The notes below the pieces were generated by a model, which had not been told where the DNA came from, did not search any database, and was given only the letters and a program-made list of their open reading frames with translations. A stretch of DNA of 7,034 nt from UBA7312 sp002715345 (GTDB lineage: Bacteria > Bacteroidota > Bacteroidia > Flavobacteriales > UBA7312): positions 1-7,034 of the forward strand of contig CAXGIQ010000077.1 in the NCBI GenBank assembly GCA_964009845.1. Direction: 5' to 3'. A program made the translations under genes and the position numbers. Positions 1-5,982 of the stretch are shown here, one piece after another (the first letter of the stretch is position 1; the number at the start of each line of letters is the position of its first letter).

Positions 1-225
1 AGCGGTTTTCTCATCACGTAAATTTTTATAAAAAACCGATTTGATGGTTTCTACCTCTTTTGCTACCGAATAGATGTTTTCGATAGCATTTAATTCTTTT
101 ACTTTTTCAATAAGCTCTTCTAAAGAAAGCTTGTTGTAGTCAATAGTCACTTCAAATGTGTGTTCAGTTGTCTGAAGTGTTTCTTGACTTTCCTCCATTG
201 GAGTAGATTCTGTATTTTCAGTCAT
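1..225 (-). CDS. DUF349 domain-containing protein, N-terminal part (partial)
   Basis: This is the first 75 codons of a gene that runs off the left edge; it was read directly from the minus strand beginning at the ATG at 225-223. The first ~20 residues are rich in Thr, Glu and Ser (start MTENTESTPM) and look disordered. Residues ~33-75 form a charged, probably helical segment (KLSLEELIEKVKELNAIENI, then VAKEVETIKSVFYKNL). This resembles the N-terminal region of the long, highly charged DUF349 proteins of Bacteroidota, which carry several DUF349 repeats further in and have no firmly established function. The DUF349 repeats themselves lie outside the window, so the family call is by resemblance of the head only. 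The gene follows aroE after 56 bp on the same strand, a gap with a promoter-like box. An in-frame ATG at codon 10 (198) is an alternative start. The reading frame is secure; the family name is moderately so. Confidence 0.65.
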   Translation of the reverse strand, partial: MTENTESTPMEESQETLQTTEHTFEVTIDYNKLSLEELIEKVKELNAIENIYSVAKEVETIKSVFYKNLRDEKTA

Positions 226-244
226 TTGCTAAAAAATAGAAACA

Positions 245-276
245 CAAATTTAATGATTTCTAAGGTAATATGTAAA
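245..276 (-). promoter_or_regulatory. Possible weak promoter for the DUF349 gene
   Basis: On the minus strand the 56-bp gap after aroE contains TAAATTTG (252-245), a match to the Bacteroidota -7 consensus TAnnTTTG. Twenty bases upstream lies TTTA (276-273) in place of the usual TTTG/TTG -33 element. The start codon at 225 would be about 14 nt from a transcription start near 239. The -33 half is imperfect, and AT-rich gaps yield such boxes by chance, so this could equally be read-through from the aroE operon. Confidence 0.3.
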
Positions 277-281
277 TCTAA

Positions 282-1004
282 TTACGAATTCCAGATACTC
301 CAAGCTGCTTCTGCCTGCCTCTGTAACATTTCTAAGCCGTTTTTGATGTTCGTTTCATTGGCTTTACCGTATGTTAAAAAACGACTTTCTGAGGGGTTAT
401 AAATTAAATCGTAAAGCAGATGCTTCTTTGATAGTAGTTCGTATGGAATAGGAGGGTATTCATCTGTTTTTGGATATGTTCCTAATGGAGTGCAGTTAAC
501 AATGATTAAATGATCCGCTAAAAGATCATTAGTGATTTCTGCATAGTTTGTATTTCCTTCTTTCCTTGATATGATAAGATGTTCTATCTTAAGCTTTTTA
601 AGTGCGTAAACAATAGCCTTGCTAGCTCCCCCACTTCCTAGTACTAACGCCTTTCTATGATGTTTTTGAAGAAGTGGTGTAATAGATTCGTAAAAGCCAA
701 TCCAGTCAGTATTGTGTCCTATCCATTTTTCATCTTTTTTAACAACAGTGTTTACAGCCCCAATAGCAGTAGCTTCTGTAGATAATTCATCTAAAAATTG
801 AATGATATTTTCTTTGTAAGGAATCGTAACATTAAAGCCAGATAGGTTTTCTTTTTCCAGTAATAATCTTAACGTTTTTAGATCCTGTATTGGGTGGTTT
901 TGGTATTGACAACCATTGATGTCTTCTTTGAAAAATTTTTCTTGAAAATAAGACTCAGAAAAGGAGTGTGTGAGCGGAAATCCTATGAGTCCAAATTTTC
1001 TCAT
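282..1004 (-). CDS. aroE: Shikimate dehydrogenase (NADP+)
   Basis: AroE reduces 3-dehydroshikimate to shikimate with NADPH, the fourth step of the chorismate pathway, in the cytoplasm. The 240-residue product shows the family motifs in order: the shikimate-binding SxS motif at 13-16 (HSFS), NVTIPYK at 58-64 with the catalytic Lys64, GAVNT at 82-86, HNTDWIG at 97-103 with the catalytic Asp100, the glycine-rich nucleotide loop GSGGAS at 123-128, SRK at 146-148 where NADP-type enzymes bind the 2'-phosphate, NCTPLG at 170-175, DLIYNP at 199-204, and the C-terminal NGLEMLQRQA with Gln229. It is shorter than the ~270-residue E. coli enzyme but lacks no motif I know to be essential, in line with compact Bacteroidota versions. 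Its ATG overlaps the stop of the upstream transporter gene as ATGA (1004-1001), which fixes the start and indicates translational coupling. No Shine-Dalgarno sequence precedes it. It is not the quinate/shikimate YdiB type as far as motifs can tell. Confidence 0.96.
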   Translation of the reverse strand: MRKFGLIGFPLTHSFSESYFQEKFFKEDINGCQYQNHPIQDLKTLRLLLEKENLSGFNVTIPYKENIIQFLDELSTEATAIGAVNTVVKKDEKWIGHNTDWIGFYESITPLLQKHHRKALVLGSGGASKAIVYALKKLKIEHLIISRKEGNTNYAEITNDLLADHLIIVNCTPLGTYPKTDEYPPIPYELLSKKHLLYDLIYNPSESRFLTYGKANETNIKNGLEMLQRQAEAAWSIWNS

Positions 1005-1987
1005 GCTTTGGATTTGTTCGCTAAAAACTCAATCAACACAATACTAGTAATTCCCAAAAGCATGCAGGCAATAATCCAAACATCTGAACTTGTTAAGATT
1101 TCTGGCAAATAGCGTTGATAACCAATAAGCATGGGTTCACCGTGTCTATCTAATTGATCGTTCTGAACAAGTTCTTTTTTCCAAGGCCAAATAATGCTTA
1201 ATGATCCAAATACAAATCCGGTTAGTAGCGCTAAAGTAGCATCATGATACCGCTTCAAAATCCATGCTATAAAATGCGAGAAAGCAATTATTCCAATTAC
1301 CGATCCAATTAGAAAGAGGATGAAGTAAATAAGATGGTTGCTTATTTCTTGGTGAGTAGATAATTCATTCCAATTGCCTGTAGATATTGCTTTCAAAAAG
1401 TCAAAAAGACTGTTGATAGAAGTTACCATTAGAAGTTGATAGTTTCCCATTAACATAAGAATATAGGACCCTGAAAGCCCTGGTAAAATCATGCCGCATA
1501 TTCCAATAACACCACAGATGAAAATGAAAAGGTAATTGGTATTTTCTACTGGAGCAGGGTTTAAAAAAGAAATCGCTAAAGCGATAGCGGTTCCAATGAG
1601 CAGGGTAAGTATGTTTTTCCAATTCCAGTTGCTTACAGTTTTTGCAATGTAGTATACTGATGCTAATACCAATCCAAAGAAAAATGCCCAGATTTGAGGA
1701 GGATGTTTCTCTAGTAGAAACTCAAAAAGTTTAGCAATACTAAAAATACTGATAACAATCCCTAATAAAATGGCAGCTAAGAATGGCAGGTTTATGTGAT
1801 TTGAAAATTCTTTGAATTGACCAGTCAGTAAAAGTTTGATAGCTGTTCCGTTGCAAGATTTTAAAGCATTAATGAAATCTTCGTAAATATTAGTAATAAG
1901 TGCTATCGTTCCACCAGAAACTCCTGGAATTACATTAGCTGCTCCCATAGCAATTCCTTTTAGTATAAGAATGATGAATCGGAACAT
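1001..1987 (-). CDS. DUF368 family polyprenyl-phosphate transporter (PopT-like)
   Basis: This is a 328-residue integral inner-membrane protein of the DUF368 family. Members (PopT) have been described as undecaprenyl-phosphate translocases, returning the lipid carrier to the cytoplasmic face for reuse in peptidoglycan and surface-glycan synthesis, alongside DedA-family UptA. The sequence has about 8-10 hydrophobic segments (roughly 1-20, 67-90, 98-116, 125-142, 152-186, 217-243, 250-268, 302-322). The hallmark is MGAANVIPGVSGGT at 14-27, repeated in variant form as MILPGLSGSY at 166-175, about 148 residues later, which implies two related halves. I chose the ATG at 1987 because it begins directly at the first membrane segment and lies 4 nt past the rhodanese stop; an in-frame ATG at 2023 would add 12 polar residues (MVTKPGAKTTNH) and overlap the rhodanese gene by 32 nt. 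The gene ends in an ATGA overlap with aroE. The family is certain; substrate is inferred from characterised relatives. Confidence 0.9.
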   Translation of the reverse strand: MFRFIILILKGIAMGAANVIPGVSGGTIALITNIYEDFINALKSCNGTAIKLLLTGQFKEFSNHINLPFLAAILLGIVISIFSIAKLFEFLLEKHPPQIWAFFFGLVLASVYYIAKTVSNWNWKNILTLLIGTAIALAISFLNPAPVENTNYLFIFICGVIGICGMILPGLSGSYILMLMGNYQLLMVTSINSLFDFLKAISTGNWNELSTHQEISNHLIYFILFLIGSVIGIIAFSHFIAWILKRYHDATLALLTGFVFGSLSIIWPWKKELVQNDQLDRHGEPMLIGYQRYLPEILTSSDVWIIACMLLGITSIVLIEFLANKSKA

Positions 1988-1991
1988 GTGA

Positions 1992-2279
1992 TTAGTTGTT
2001 TTCGCACCAGGCTTCGTAACCACCCTCTAGTTGTTGAATGTGTGCTAGGCCATATTGTTTTTGTAGCATAAACACCATTGATTTAGAGCGTTTTCCGCTT
2101 TTGCAAAACATGACTACCTCGCCTTCATTATTAATTTCATTTAATCTAGTCATAACCTCTCCCATAGGGATGTTGGTGTTGCAAATACTACCATCTTCAA
2201 ACTCATATTCTTCTCGCAAGTCAATAATTTGAATATTTGATTTACTGGCTATTTTATCTTTTAATTCTTCAGGAGTCAT
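1992..2279 (-). CDS. Single-domain rhodanese-like sulfurtransferase
   Basis: This 95-residue protein is a stand-alone rhodanese domain. Rhodaneses carry a persulfide on an active-site cysteine and pass sulfane sulfur between donors such as thiosulfate and thiol acceptors. Visible features are the early IIDLREEYEFEDG segment at 18-30, the active-site loop CKSGKR at 59-64 (nucleophile Cys59 in the C-x-x-G-x-R pattern), and the C-terminal LEGGYEAW at 84-91, all normal for the family. There is no signal peptide, so a cytoplasmic place is expected. Two further cysteines (33 and 92) lie outside the loop. Its ATG shares one base with the stop of the phosphosulfolactate synthase gene (TAATG at 2281-2277), and a weak AAGG precedes it, pointing to coupled translation. 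The family is clear and the active site looks intact; donor and acceptor cannot be deduced from sequence. Confidence 0.93.
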   Translation of the reverse strand: MTPEELKDKIASKSNIQIIDLREEYEFEDGSICNTNIPMGEVMTRLNEINNEGEVVMFCKSGKRSKSMVFMLQKQYGLAHIQQLEGGYEAWCENN

Positions 2280-3061
2280 TACCTTACTTTTTTAATCAAA
2301 TGGTTGGGAAGGTTGTCGAAGAAAGTATCTCCTCTTAACCCTAATCTTAAACATTCTAAAGGAATAACTTCATTAGGAGCAATATTTCCAAGGTTCACAT
2401 TGGCTCCCATGAGTTTAATAAACCATACTTGTTGCGATTTTTGAGGTGCTTCCCATAAGATATTTTCTTGAGGTATTTTAGTTAAAATTTCTTCAATAAG
2501 GTCGGATCGAACTTCACCAGTACCCCTATAGATTCCAACATTTCCTCCTTCACGAGCTTCTGCAATAACTTTCCAAGAGCCTGCTTCAATTTCTTTTTGC
2601 ATGAGCTCAATCCATTTATATGGAGGGATAAGTTTGTTCGCATCCTTAGAACCTACTTCAGATAGTACAGTTACTCTCTTATTTAGATCTTTGATATACT
2701 TGCATTTTTGCTCATGCGAGATTTCGATTGATCCATCAGATACTTCTGCAGTGTCTAGTTCATATTCATCTAAGATTTTACAATAATCTTTAAACATGCT
2801 CCTAGCCACAAAGGCTTCAAATAAGGTTCCACCAAAATAAACACGCAGGTTTGCTTCACGATATAACTTAATTTTTTCTTTTAAATCGTTAGTGATGTGT
2901 GAGGTTCCAAATCCAAGCTTTACAATATCTGTTATTTGACCAGAAGAAGAAATAAAGTCCTCGGCTTCTCTAATGCTAAGGCCTTTATCCATCATCATAG
3001 TCAGGCCGTTTTCACGAGGTTTTGCACTCCTTTCAGGAATGAATGGTAAATCAAAATTCAT
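2279..3061 (-). CDS. Phosphosulfolactate synthase (ComA) family protein
   Basis: ComA enzymes (PF02679 family) add sulfite to phosphoenolpyruvate to give (2R)-phospho-3-sulfolactate, a Mg2+-dependent reaction that opens coenzyme M synthesis in methanogens and sulfolactate synthesis in some bacteria such as Bacillus (YitD). The 260-residue product has the family's length and a run of conserved-looking segments along a probable TIM barrel: GLTMMMDKG at 19-27, VKLGFGTS at 47-54, YFGGTLFE at 75-82, AEVSDGS at 105-111, SEVGSKD at 134-140, EAREGGNVGIYR at 168-179, WEAPQKSQQ at 203-211 and ANVNLGNI at 220-227. No segment looks missing. It starts 6 nt after the TPR gene and overlaps the rhodanese start by one base. 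No comB phosphatase, comC dehydrogenase or sulfopyruvate decarboxylase is in the window. Coenzyme M is not expected here, so the product may instead feed sulfolactate, cysteate or sulfonolipids. The family is secure; the exact reaction in this organism is inferred. Confidence 0.88.
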   Translation of the reverse strand: MNFDLPFIPERSAKPRENGLTMMMDKGLSIREAEDFISSSGQITDIVKLGFGTSHITNDLKEKIKLYREANLRVYFGGTLFEAFVARSMFKDYCKILDEYELDTAEVSDGSIEISHEQKCKYIKDLNKRVTVLSEVGSKDANKLIPPYKWIELMQKEIEAGSWKVIAEAREGGNVGIYRGTGEVRSDLIEEILTKIPQENILWEAPQKSQQVWFIKLMGANVNLGNIAPNEVIPLECLRLGLRGDTFFDNLPNHLIKKVR

Positions 3062-3067
3062 GGAATT

Positions 3068-4474
3068 TTACTTTTTATAAGTATTCAGCAAATTTATAAG
3101 ATTTGGATTGTCTTTTACATTTGGCATGTAAATAAAGATATCCTGATGCTTTTCGTAGTTCAATTTCAAGGCATCTTGAAAGTAAGTAAGCGCTTTACTA
3201 TCATCTCCTTGATTGAAAAGGTAAGCAGATAGTCGGTAAAAAATATCAGCACTTTCAGGGTGATGCTTGATGCCTTCGTATAAAACATCAATAGCCTCTT
3301 TTTGATACTCTTGCTGATAGAGCAGGTTGGAGTAATTTAACCAGATTTCTGGCTCAAAATTCTCTAGCTCAATCACTTTTTTATAAGCGATTTCGGCTTC
3401 TTCAATAAATCCTATCTTCTCCTGAATTTCGGCATATGTAAACCAATAATCTACATTGTCTTCATTTAATTCAAGAGCTTTTTTCATGTAGTGCACAGCC
3501 TCCATGTCTCGACTCTGAAAATCTAATATCAGAGCGATAGCGTACCAAGCGTCTGCTAAGTTTTCATCTGTTTGTACTGCTTTGTAAAAGCAAGAAAGAG
3601 CCTTGTCTAATCGGTCTAAGTTTTCGTAACACTCTCCAATGCTATAATAGGTGAGGGCACTTGCTTCTTCAAATTGTAAACTCTCCTTGTAGGTATGAAT
3701 GGCTTTTTTGTAGTGACCTTCTGAAGAAAGACATTCTGCTTTTTGCAGGTAGGAAAGGGTGTATTTTTCGTTGATTAATAAAGCATAGTCATACGCTTCA
3801 ATAGCATTTAAATAATCTTCTCTCTTTTGATAAACAATACCCAAGTAGTGCCAAGCAATATGATTGTAAGGATAGTGGTCAATAAACTTTTTAATGAAAC
3901 TAATGGCTTTGTCGTAACCATCTACCAACTCATAACAAAGCGCAATGGAGTACCAAGTGAGTTCATTTTTTGGATTATTAAGTAGTAATCTTTTAAGGTA
4001 TTTGATAGACTCTTCATATTTACCCATGCTTTGATATTCGTATGCTAGACAAGAAAGAATCTCTTCATTGTTCTTGTCTTTTGCTAGTAAACGCTCAAAA
4101 TAGCCTATCGATCTAATATGTTGTTCTAACTTACTATAAATTACTGCTAGGGTGAAAATAAAGTCTTCATTGTTTTGTGCTAGGTGCTCAATTTTTTTCA
4201 ATTGCTTCAAAGCGTAGTCTGCTTCATCATAGGAAACAAGCACTTGTGCTTTTTTAATTTGCAATTCAACAGAAAAAGGAAATAGTTTGTCAGCTAGCTT
4301 GATTGCTTCCTGAATTTTATTACGATTACCATTGGTTATGTAATGGTCTATTATTCGCTCAATCTCTTCCGAATCGAAATAAAAAAACTCGTTTCTAGAT
4401 AGCATATCGTCAAAACGAGCAATTAAGTGATTCAGTTGATGATTTTCATTATGTCCATATTCCTCTTCAAACAT
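3068..4474 (-). CDS. Tetratricopeptide repeat (TPR) protein, first gene of the leftward operon
   Basis: This 468-residue soluble protein is built almost wholly of TPR units, which form a helical scaffold for binding other proteins or peptides. No signal peptide, membrane segment or catalytic domain is visible, so a cytoplasmic adaptor role is likely, but the partner is unknown. Residues 1-68 form an acidic, Asn- and His-containing non-repeat head. From about 72 to 445 the 34-residue period holds without insertion: the residue at the same repeat position is W174, W208, Y242, Y276, W310, W344, W378 and F412, with weaker units upstream at about 72, 106 and 140, giving about 11 units. Typical TPR signatures include AWYAIALILD and AIEAYDYALLIN. 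The tail (445-468) leaves the repeat pattern and ends in NPNLINLLNTYKK. The ATG at 4474 follows a good promoter-like sequence, and the stop lies 6 nt before the phosphosulfolactate synthase gene. Confidence 0.93.
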   Translation of the reverse strand: MFEEEYGHNENHQLNHLIARFDDMLSRNEFFYFDSEEIERIIDHYITNGNRNKIQEAIKLADKLFPFSVELQIKKAQVLVSYDEADYALKQLKKIEHLAQNNEDFIFTLAVIYSKLEQHIRSIGYFERLLAKDKNNEEILSCLAYEYQSMGKYEESIKYLKRLLLNNPKNELTWYSIALCYELVDGYDKAISFIKKFIDHYPYNHIAWHYLGIVYQKREDYLNAIEAYDYALLINEKYTLSYLQKAECLSSEGHYKKAIHTYKESLQFEEASALTYYSIGECYENLDRLDKALSCFYKAVQTDENLADAWYAIALILDFQSRDMEAVHYMKKALELNEDNVDYWFTYAEIQEKIGFIEEAEIAYKKVIELENFEPEIWLNYSNLLYQQEYQKEAIDVLYEGIKHHPESADIFYRLSAYLFNQGDDSKALTYFQDALKLNYEKHQDIFIYMPNVKDNPNLINLLNTYKK

Positions 4475-4493
4475 CTACCACTAAAATAGTTTG

Positions 4494-4525
4494 CAAATTT
4501 AAGTTTTACGAGCCGTATCAAACAA
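4494..4525 (-). promoter_or_regulatory. Probable Bacteroidota-type promoter for the TPR-to-aroE operon
   Basis: On the minus strand TAAATTTG (4501-4494) matches the -7 consensus TAnnTTTG. Two candidate -33 elements lie upstream: TTG at 4525-4523 with a 21-nt spacer, or TTTG at 4522-4519 with a 17-nt spacer; the former fits the usual spacing better. Transcription would start near 4488, leaving a leader of roughly 14 nt before the ATG at 4474. Assigned by consensus match and position only. Confidence 0.6.
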
Positions 4526-4548
4526 GTTTTTTAACAAAGAAATTAACA

Positions 4549-4580
4549 TTGAGTATTGCGCACTGAAAATACTATTTTTG
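4549..4580 (+). promoter_or_regulatory. Probable Bacteroidota-type promoter for the phosphohexomutase gene
   Basis: TTG at 4549-4551 and TATTTTTG at 4573-4580, separated by 21 nt, match the Bacteroidota -33/-7 promoter pattern on the plus strand. Transcription would begin near 4586, giving a leader of only about 12 nt before the ATG at 4599. It stands back to back with the leftward promoter, the two -33 boxes being about 23 bp apart. Assigned by consensus match and position only. Confidence 0.6.
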
Positions 4581-4598
4581 TGCGACAATAATTTGTAA

Positions 4599-5981
4599 AT
4601 GACACTTATTAAATCCATTTCAGGCATAAGAGGAACCATTGGTGGTTCTGTGGGAGATTCTTTAACTCCCATTGATGTAGTAAAGTTTACGGCTGCTTTT
4701 GGTAGTTGGATAAAACAAAGAGCACAAAAACAACATGTCAAAATTGTGTTAGGTAGAGATGCACGTATTTCTGGCGATATGGTTTGCCAGCTTACTGTTG
4801 GAACGCTTCAAGGATTAGGGATTGATGTGCTAGATTTAGGCTTGTCTACTACACCTACAGTAGAAGTGGCAGTTCCTCTAGAAAATGCTGACGGTGGCAT
4901 CATCTTAACAGCAAGTCACAATCCTAAACAATGGAATGCGCTGAAGCTACTAAATGAAAAAGGAGAGTTTATCAATGCGCAAGATGGAGCAGAAGTGTTG
5001 AGTATGGCAGAGCAAGATGCTTATAGTTTTGCTGAAGTGGATGATTTAGGTACTTATACTCAAGACGAGACATATATAAAAAAGCATATTCAAAAAATTT
5101 TGGATTTGCCTTTGGTAGATATAACATTAATTAGAAACGCTAGTTTTAAGGTGGTAGTAGATGCTGTTAATTCTACTGGAGGAATAGCTATTCCTAAATT
5201 ATTGGAAGCATTAGGTGTAGAATTTGTGAAGTTATATTGTGAGCCAACAGGACATTTTCCACATAATCCAGAGCCTTTAGCCGAACACTTAACTGAAATA
5301 TCTTCTTTAGTTGTTACTGAAAAAGCCGACTTAGGAATTGTAGTAGATCCGGATGTAGATCGTTTGGCACTGGTTAATGAGGATGGAAGTATGTTTGGAG
5401 AAGAATACACATTAGTGGCTGTTGCGGATTATGTTTTATCCAAACTAAAAGGAAACACAGTTTCAAATCTTTCTTCTTCTAGAGCATTGAGAGATGTGAC
5501 TGAGAAACATGGAGGTAAATACGAAGCAGCTGCAGTAGGAGAAGTGAATGTAGTGACCAAAATGAAAGACACTGAAGCAATTATTGGTGGTGAAGGAAAC
5601 GGAGGCATCATTTATCCAGAATTGCACTATGGAAGAGATTCATTAGTAGGTGTGGCTTTGTTCTTAACGCATTTAGCAGAGCAAGGGATGAAGTGTTCGG
5701 AATTAAGAGCAACTTATCCTGCTTACTTCATGTCTAAAAATAAAATACAGCTAACTACTGCTATTGATGTTGATGCTCTTTTAAAGCAAGTAGAAGAGAA
5801 TTATGCGCATGAGCAGGTAAGTACTATTGATGGTGTGAAGATTGACTTTGCAGAAGAGTGGATACATTTGCGAAAATCTAATACAGAACCAATTATTAGA
5901 ATTTACACAGAAAGTAAAACTGCTCACAAAGCCAACGCTTTAGCGGAACGCTTTATGGCAGAAATTAAATCGATGATTTAA
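4599..5981 (+). CDS. glmM: Phosphoglucosamine mutase-type phosphohexomutase
   Basis: This 460-residue protein belongs to the alpha-D-phosphohexomutase superfamily. GlmM interconverts glucosamine-6-phosphate and glucosamine-1-phosphate in the cytoplasm, supplying UDP-GlcNAc for peptidoglycan and lipopolysaccharide. The four expected active-site regions are present: the N-terminal SGIRGTIGG at 8-16, the phosphoserine loop TASHNP at 104-109 (Ser106), the Mg2+ loop DPDVDR at 250-255 (Asp250, 252, 254), the sugar-binding loop GEGNGG at 331-336, and the phosphate-binding loop RKSNTEP at 425-431. GRDAR at 52-56 is also typical. The sugar loop differs from the GEQSGH of classical GlmM, and TASHNP, DPDVDR and this loop also occur in related phosphoglucomutase/phosphomannomutase enzymes, so substrate preference is not settled by sequence. 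I favour GlmM because Bacteroidota enzymes with this loop are usually so assigned. It is followed after one base by the cysteine desulfurase gene and is likely co-transcribed with it. No Shine-Dalgarno sequence is seen. Confidence 0.87.
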   Translation: MTLIKSISGIRGTIGGSVGDSLTPIDVVKFTAAFGSWIKQRAQKQHVKIVLGRDARISGDMVCQLTVGTLQGLGIDVLDLGLSTTPTVEVAVPLENADGGIILTASHNPKQWNALKLLNEKGEFINAQDGAEVLSMAEQDAYSFAEVDDLGTYTQDETYIKKHIQKILDLPLVDITLIRNASFKVVVDAVNSTGGIAIPKLLEALGVEFVKLYCEPTGHFPHNPEPLAEHLTEISSLVVTEKADLGIVVDPDVDRLALVNEDGSMFGEEYTLVAVADYVLSKLKGNTVSNLSSSRALRDVTEKHGGKYEAAAVGEVNVVTKMKDTEAIIGGEGNGGIIYPELHYGRDSLVGVALFLTHLAEQGMKCSELRATYPAYFMSKNKIQLTTAIDVDALLKQVEENYAHEQVSTIDGVKIDFAEEWIHLRKSNTEPIIRIYTESKTAHKANALAERFMAEIKSMI

Positions 5982-5982
5982 G

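Noticed and set aside
226..281. Possible intrinsic terminator after aroE
   Set aside because: The gap is AT-rich but I found no GC-containing hairpin followed by a U-run.
160..402. Plus-strand open frame of 80 codons across the DUF349/aroE gap
   Set aside because: It is antisense to the DUF349 head and to the aroE 3' end, has a Cys/Phe/Leu-rich composition typical of a shadow frame, and resembles no family.
894..1112. Plus-strand frame of 72 codons across the aroE/DUF368 junction
   Set aside because: Antisense to two conserved coupled genes; no start context or family resemblance. The same applies to 2038-2232 and 2601-2786.
1401..1622. Minus-strand frame of 73 codons inside the DUF368 gene
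   Set aside because: It lies wholly within the well-supported transporter gene in another frame and shows no motif.
3068..4474. DNA-level tandem repeat in the TPR gene
   Set aside because: The 34-residue periodicity is at the protein level; the codons of the units differ too much to be a recent nucleotide repeat.
5090..5410. Minus-strand frame of 106 codons opposite the phosphohexomutase gene
   Set aside because: Ser/Thr-rich, low-complexity product antisense to the conserved sugar-phosphate mutase frame; no recognisable domain. The same holds for 4499-4741 and 5429-5611 on that strand.
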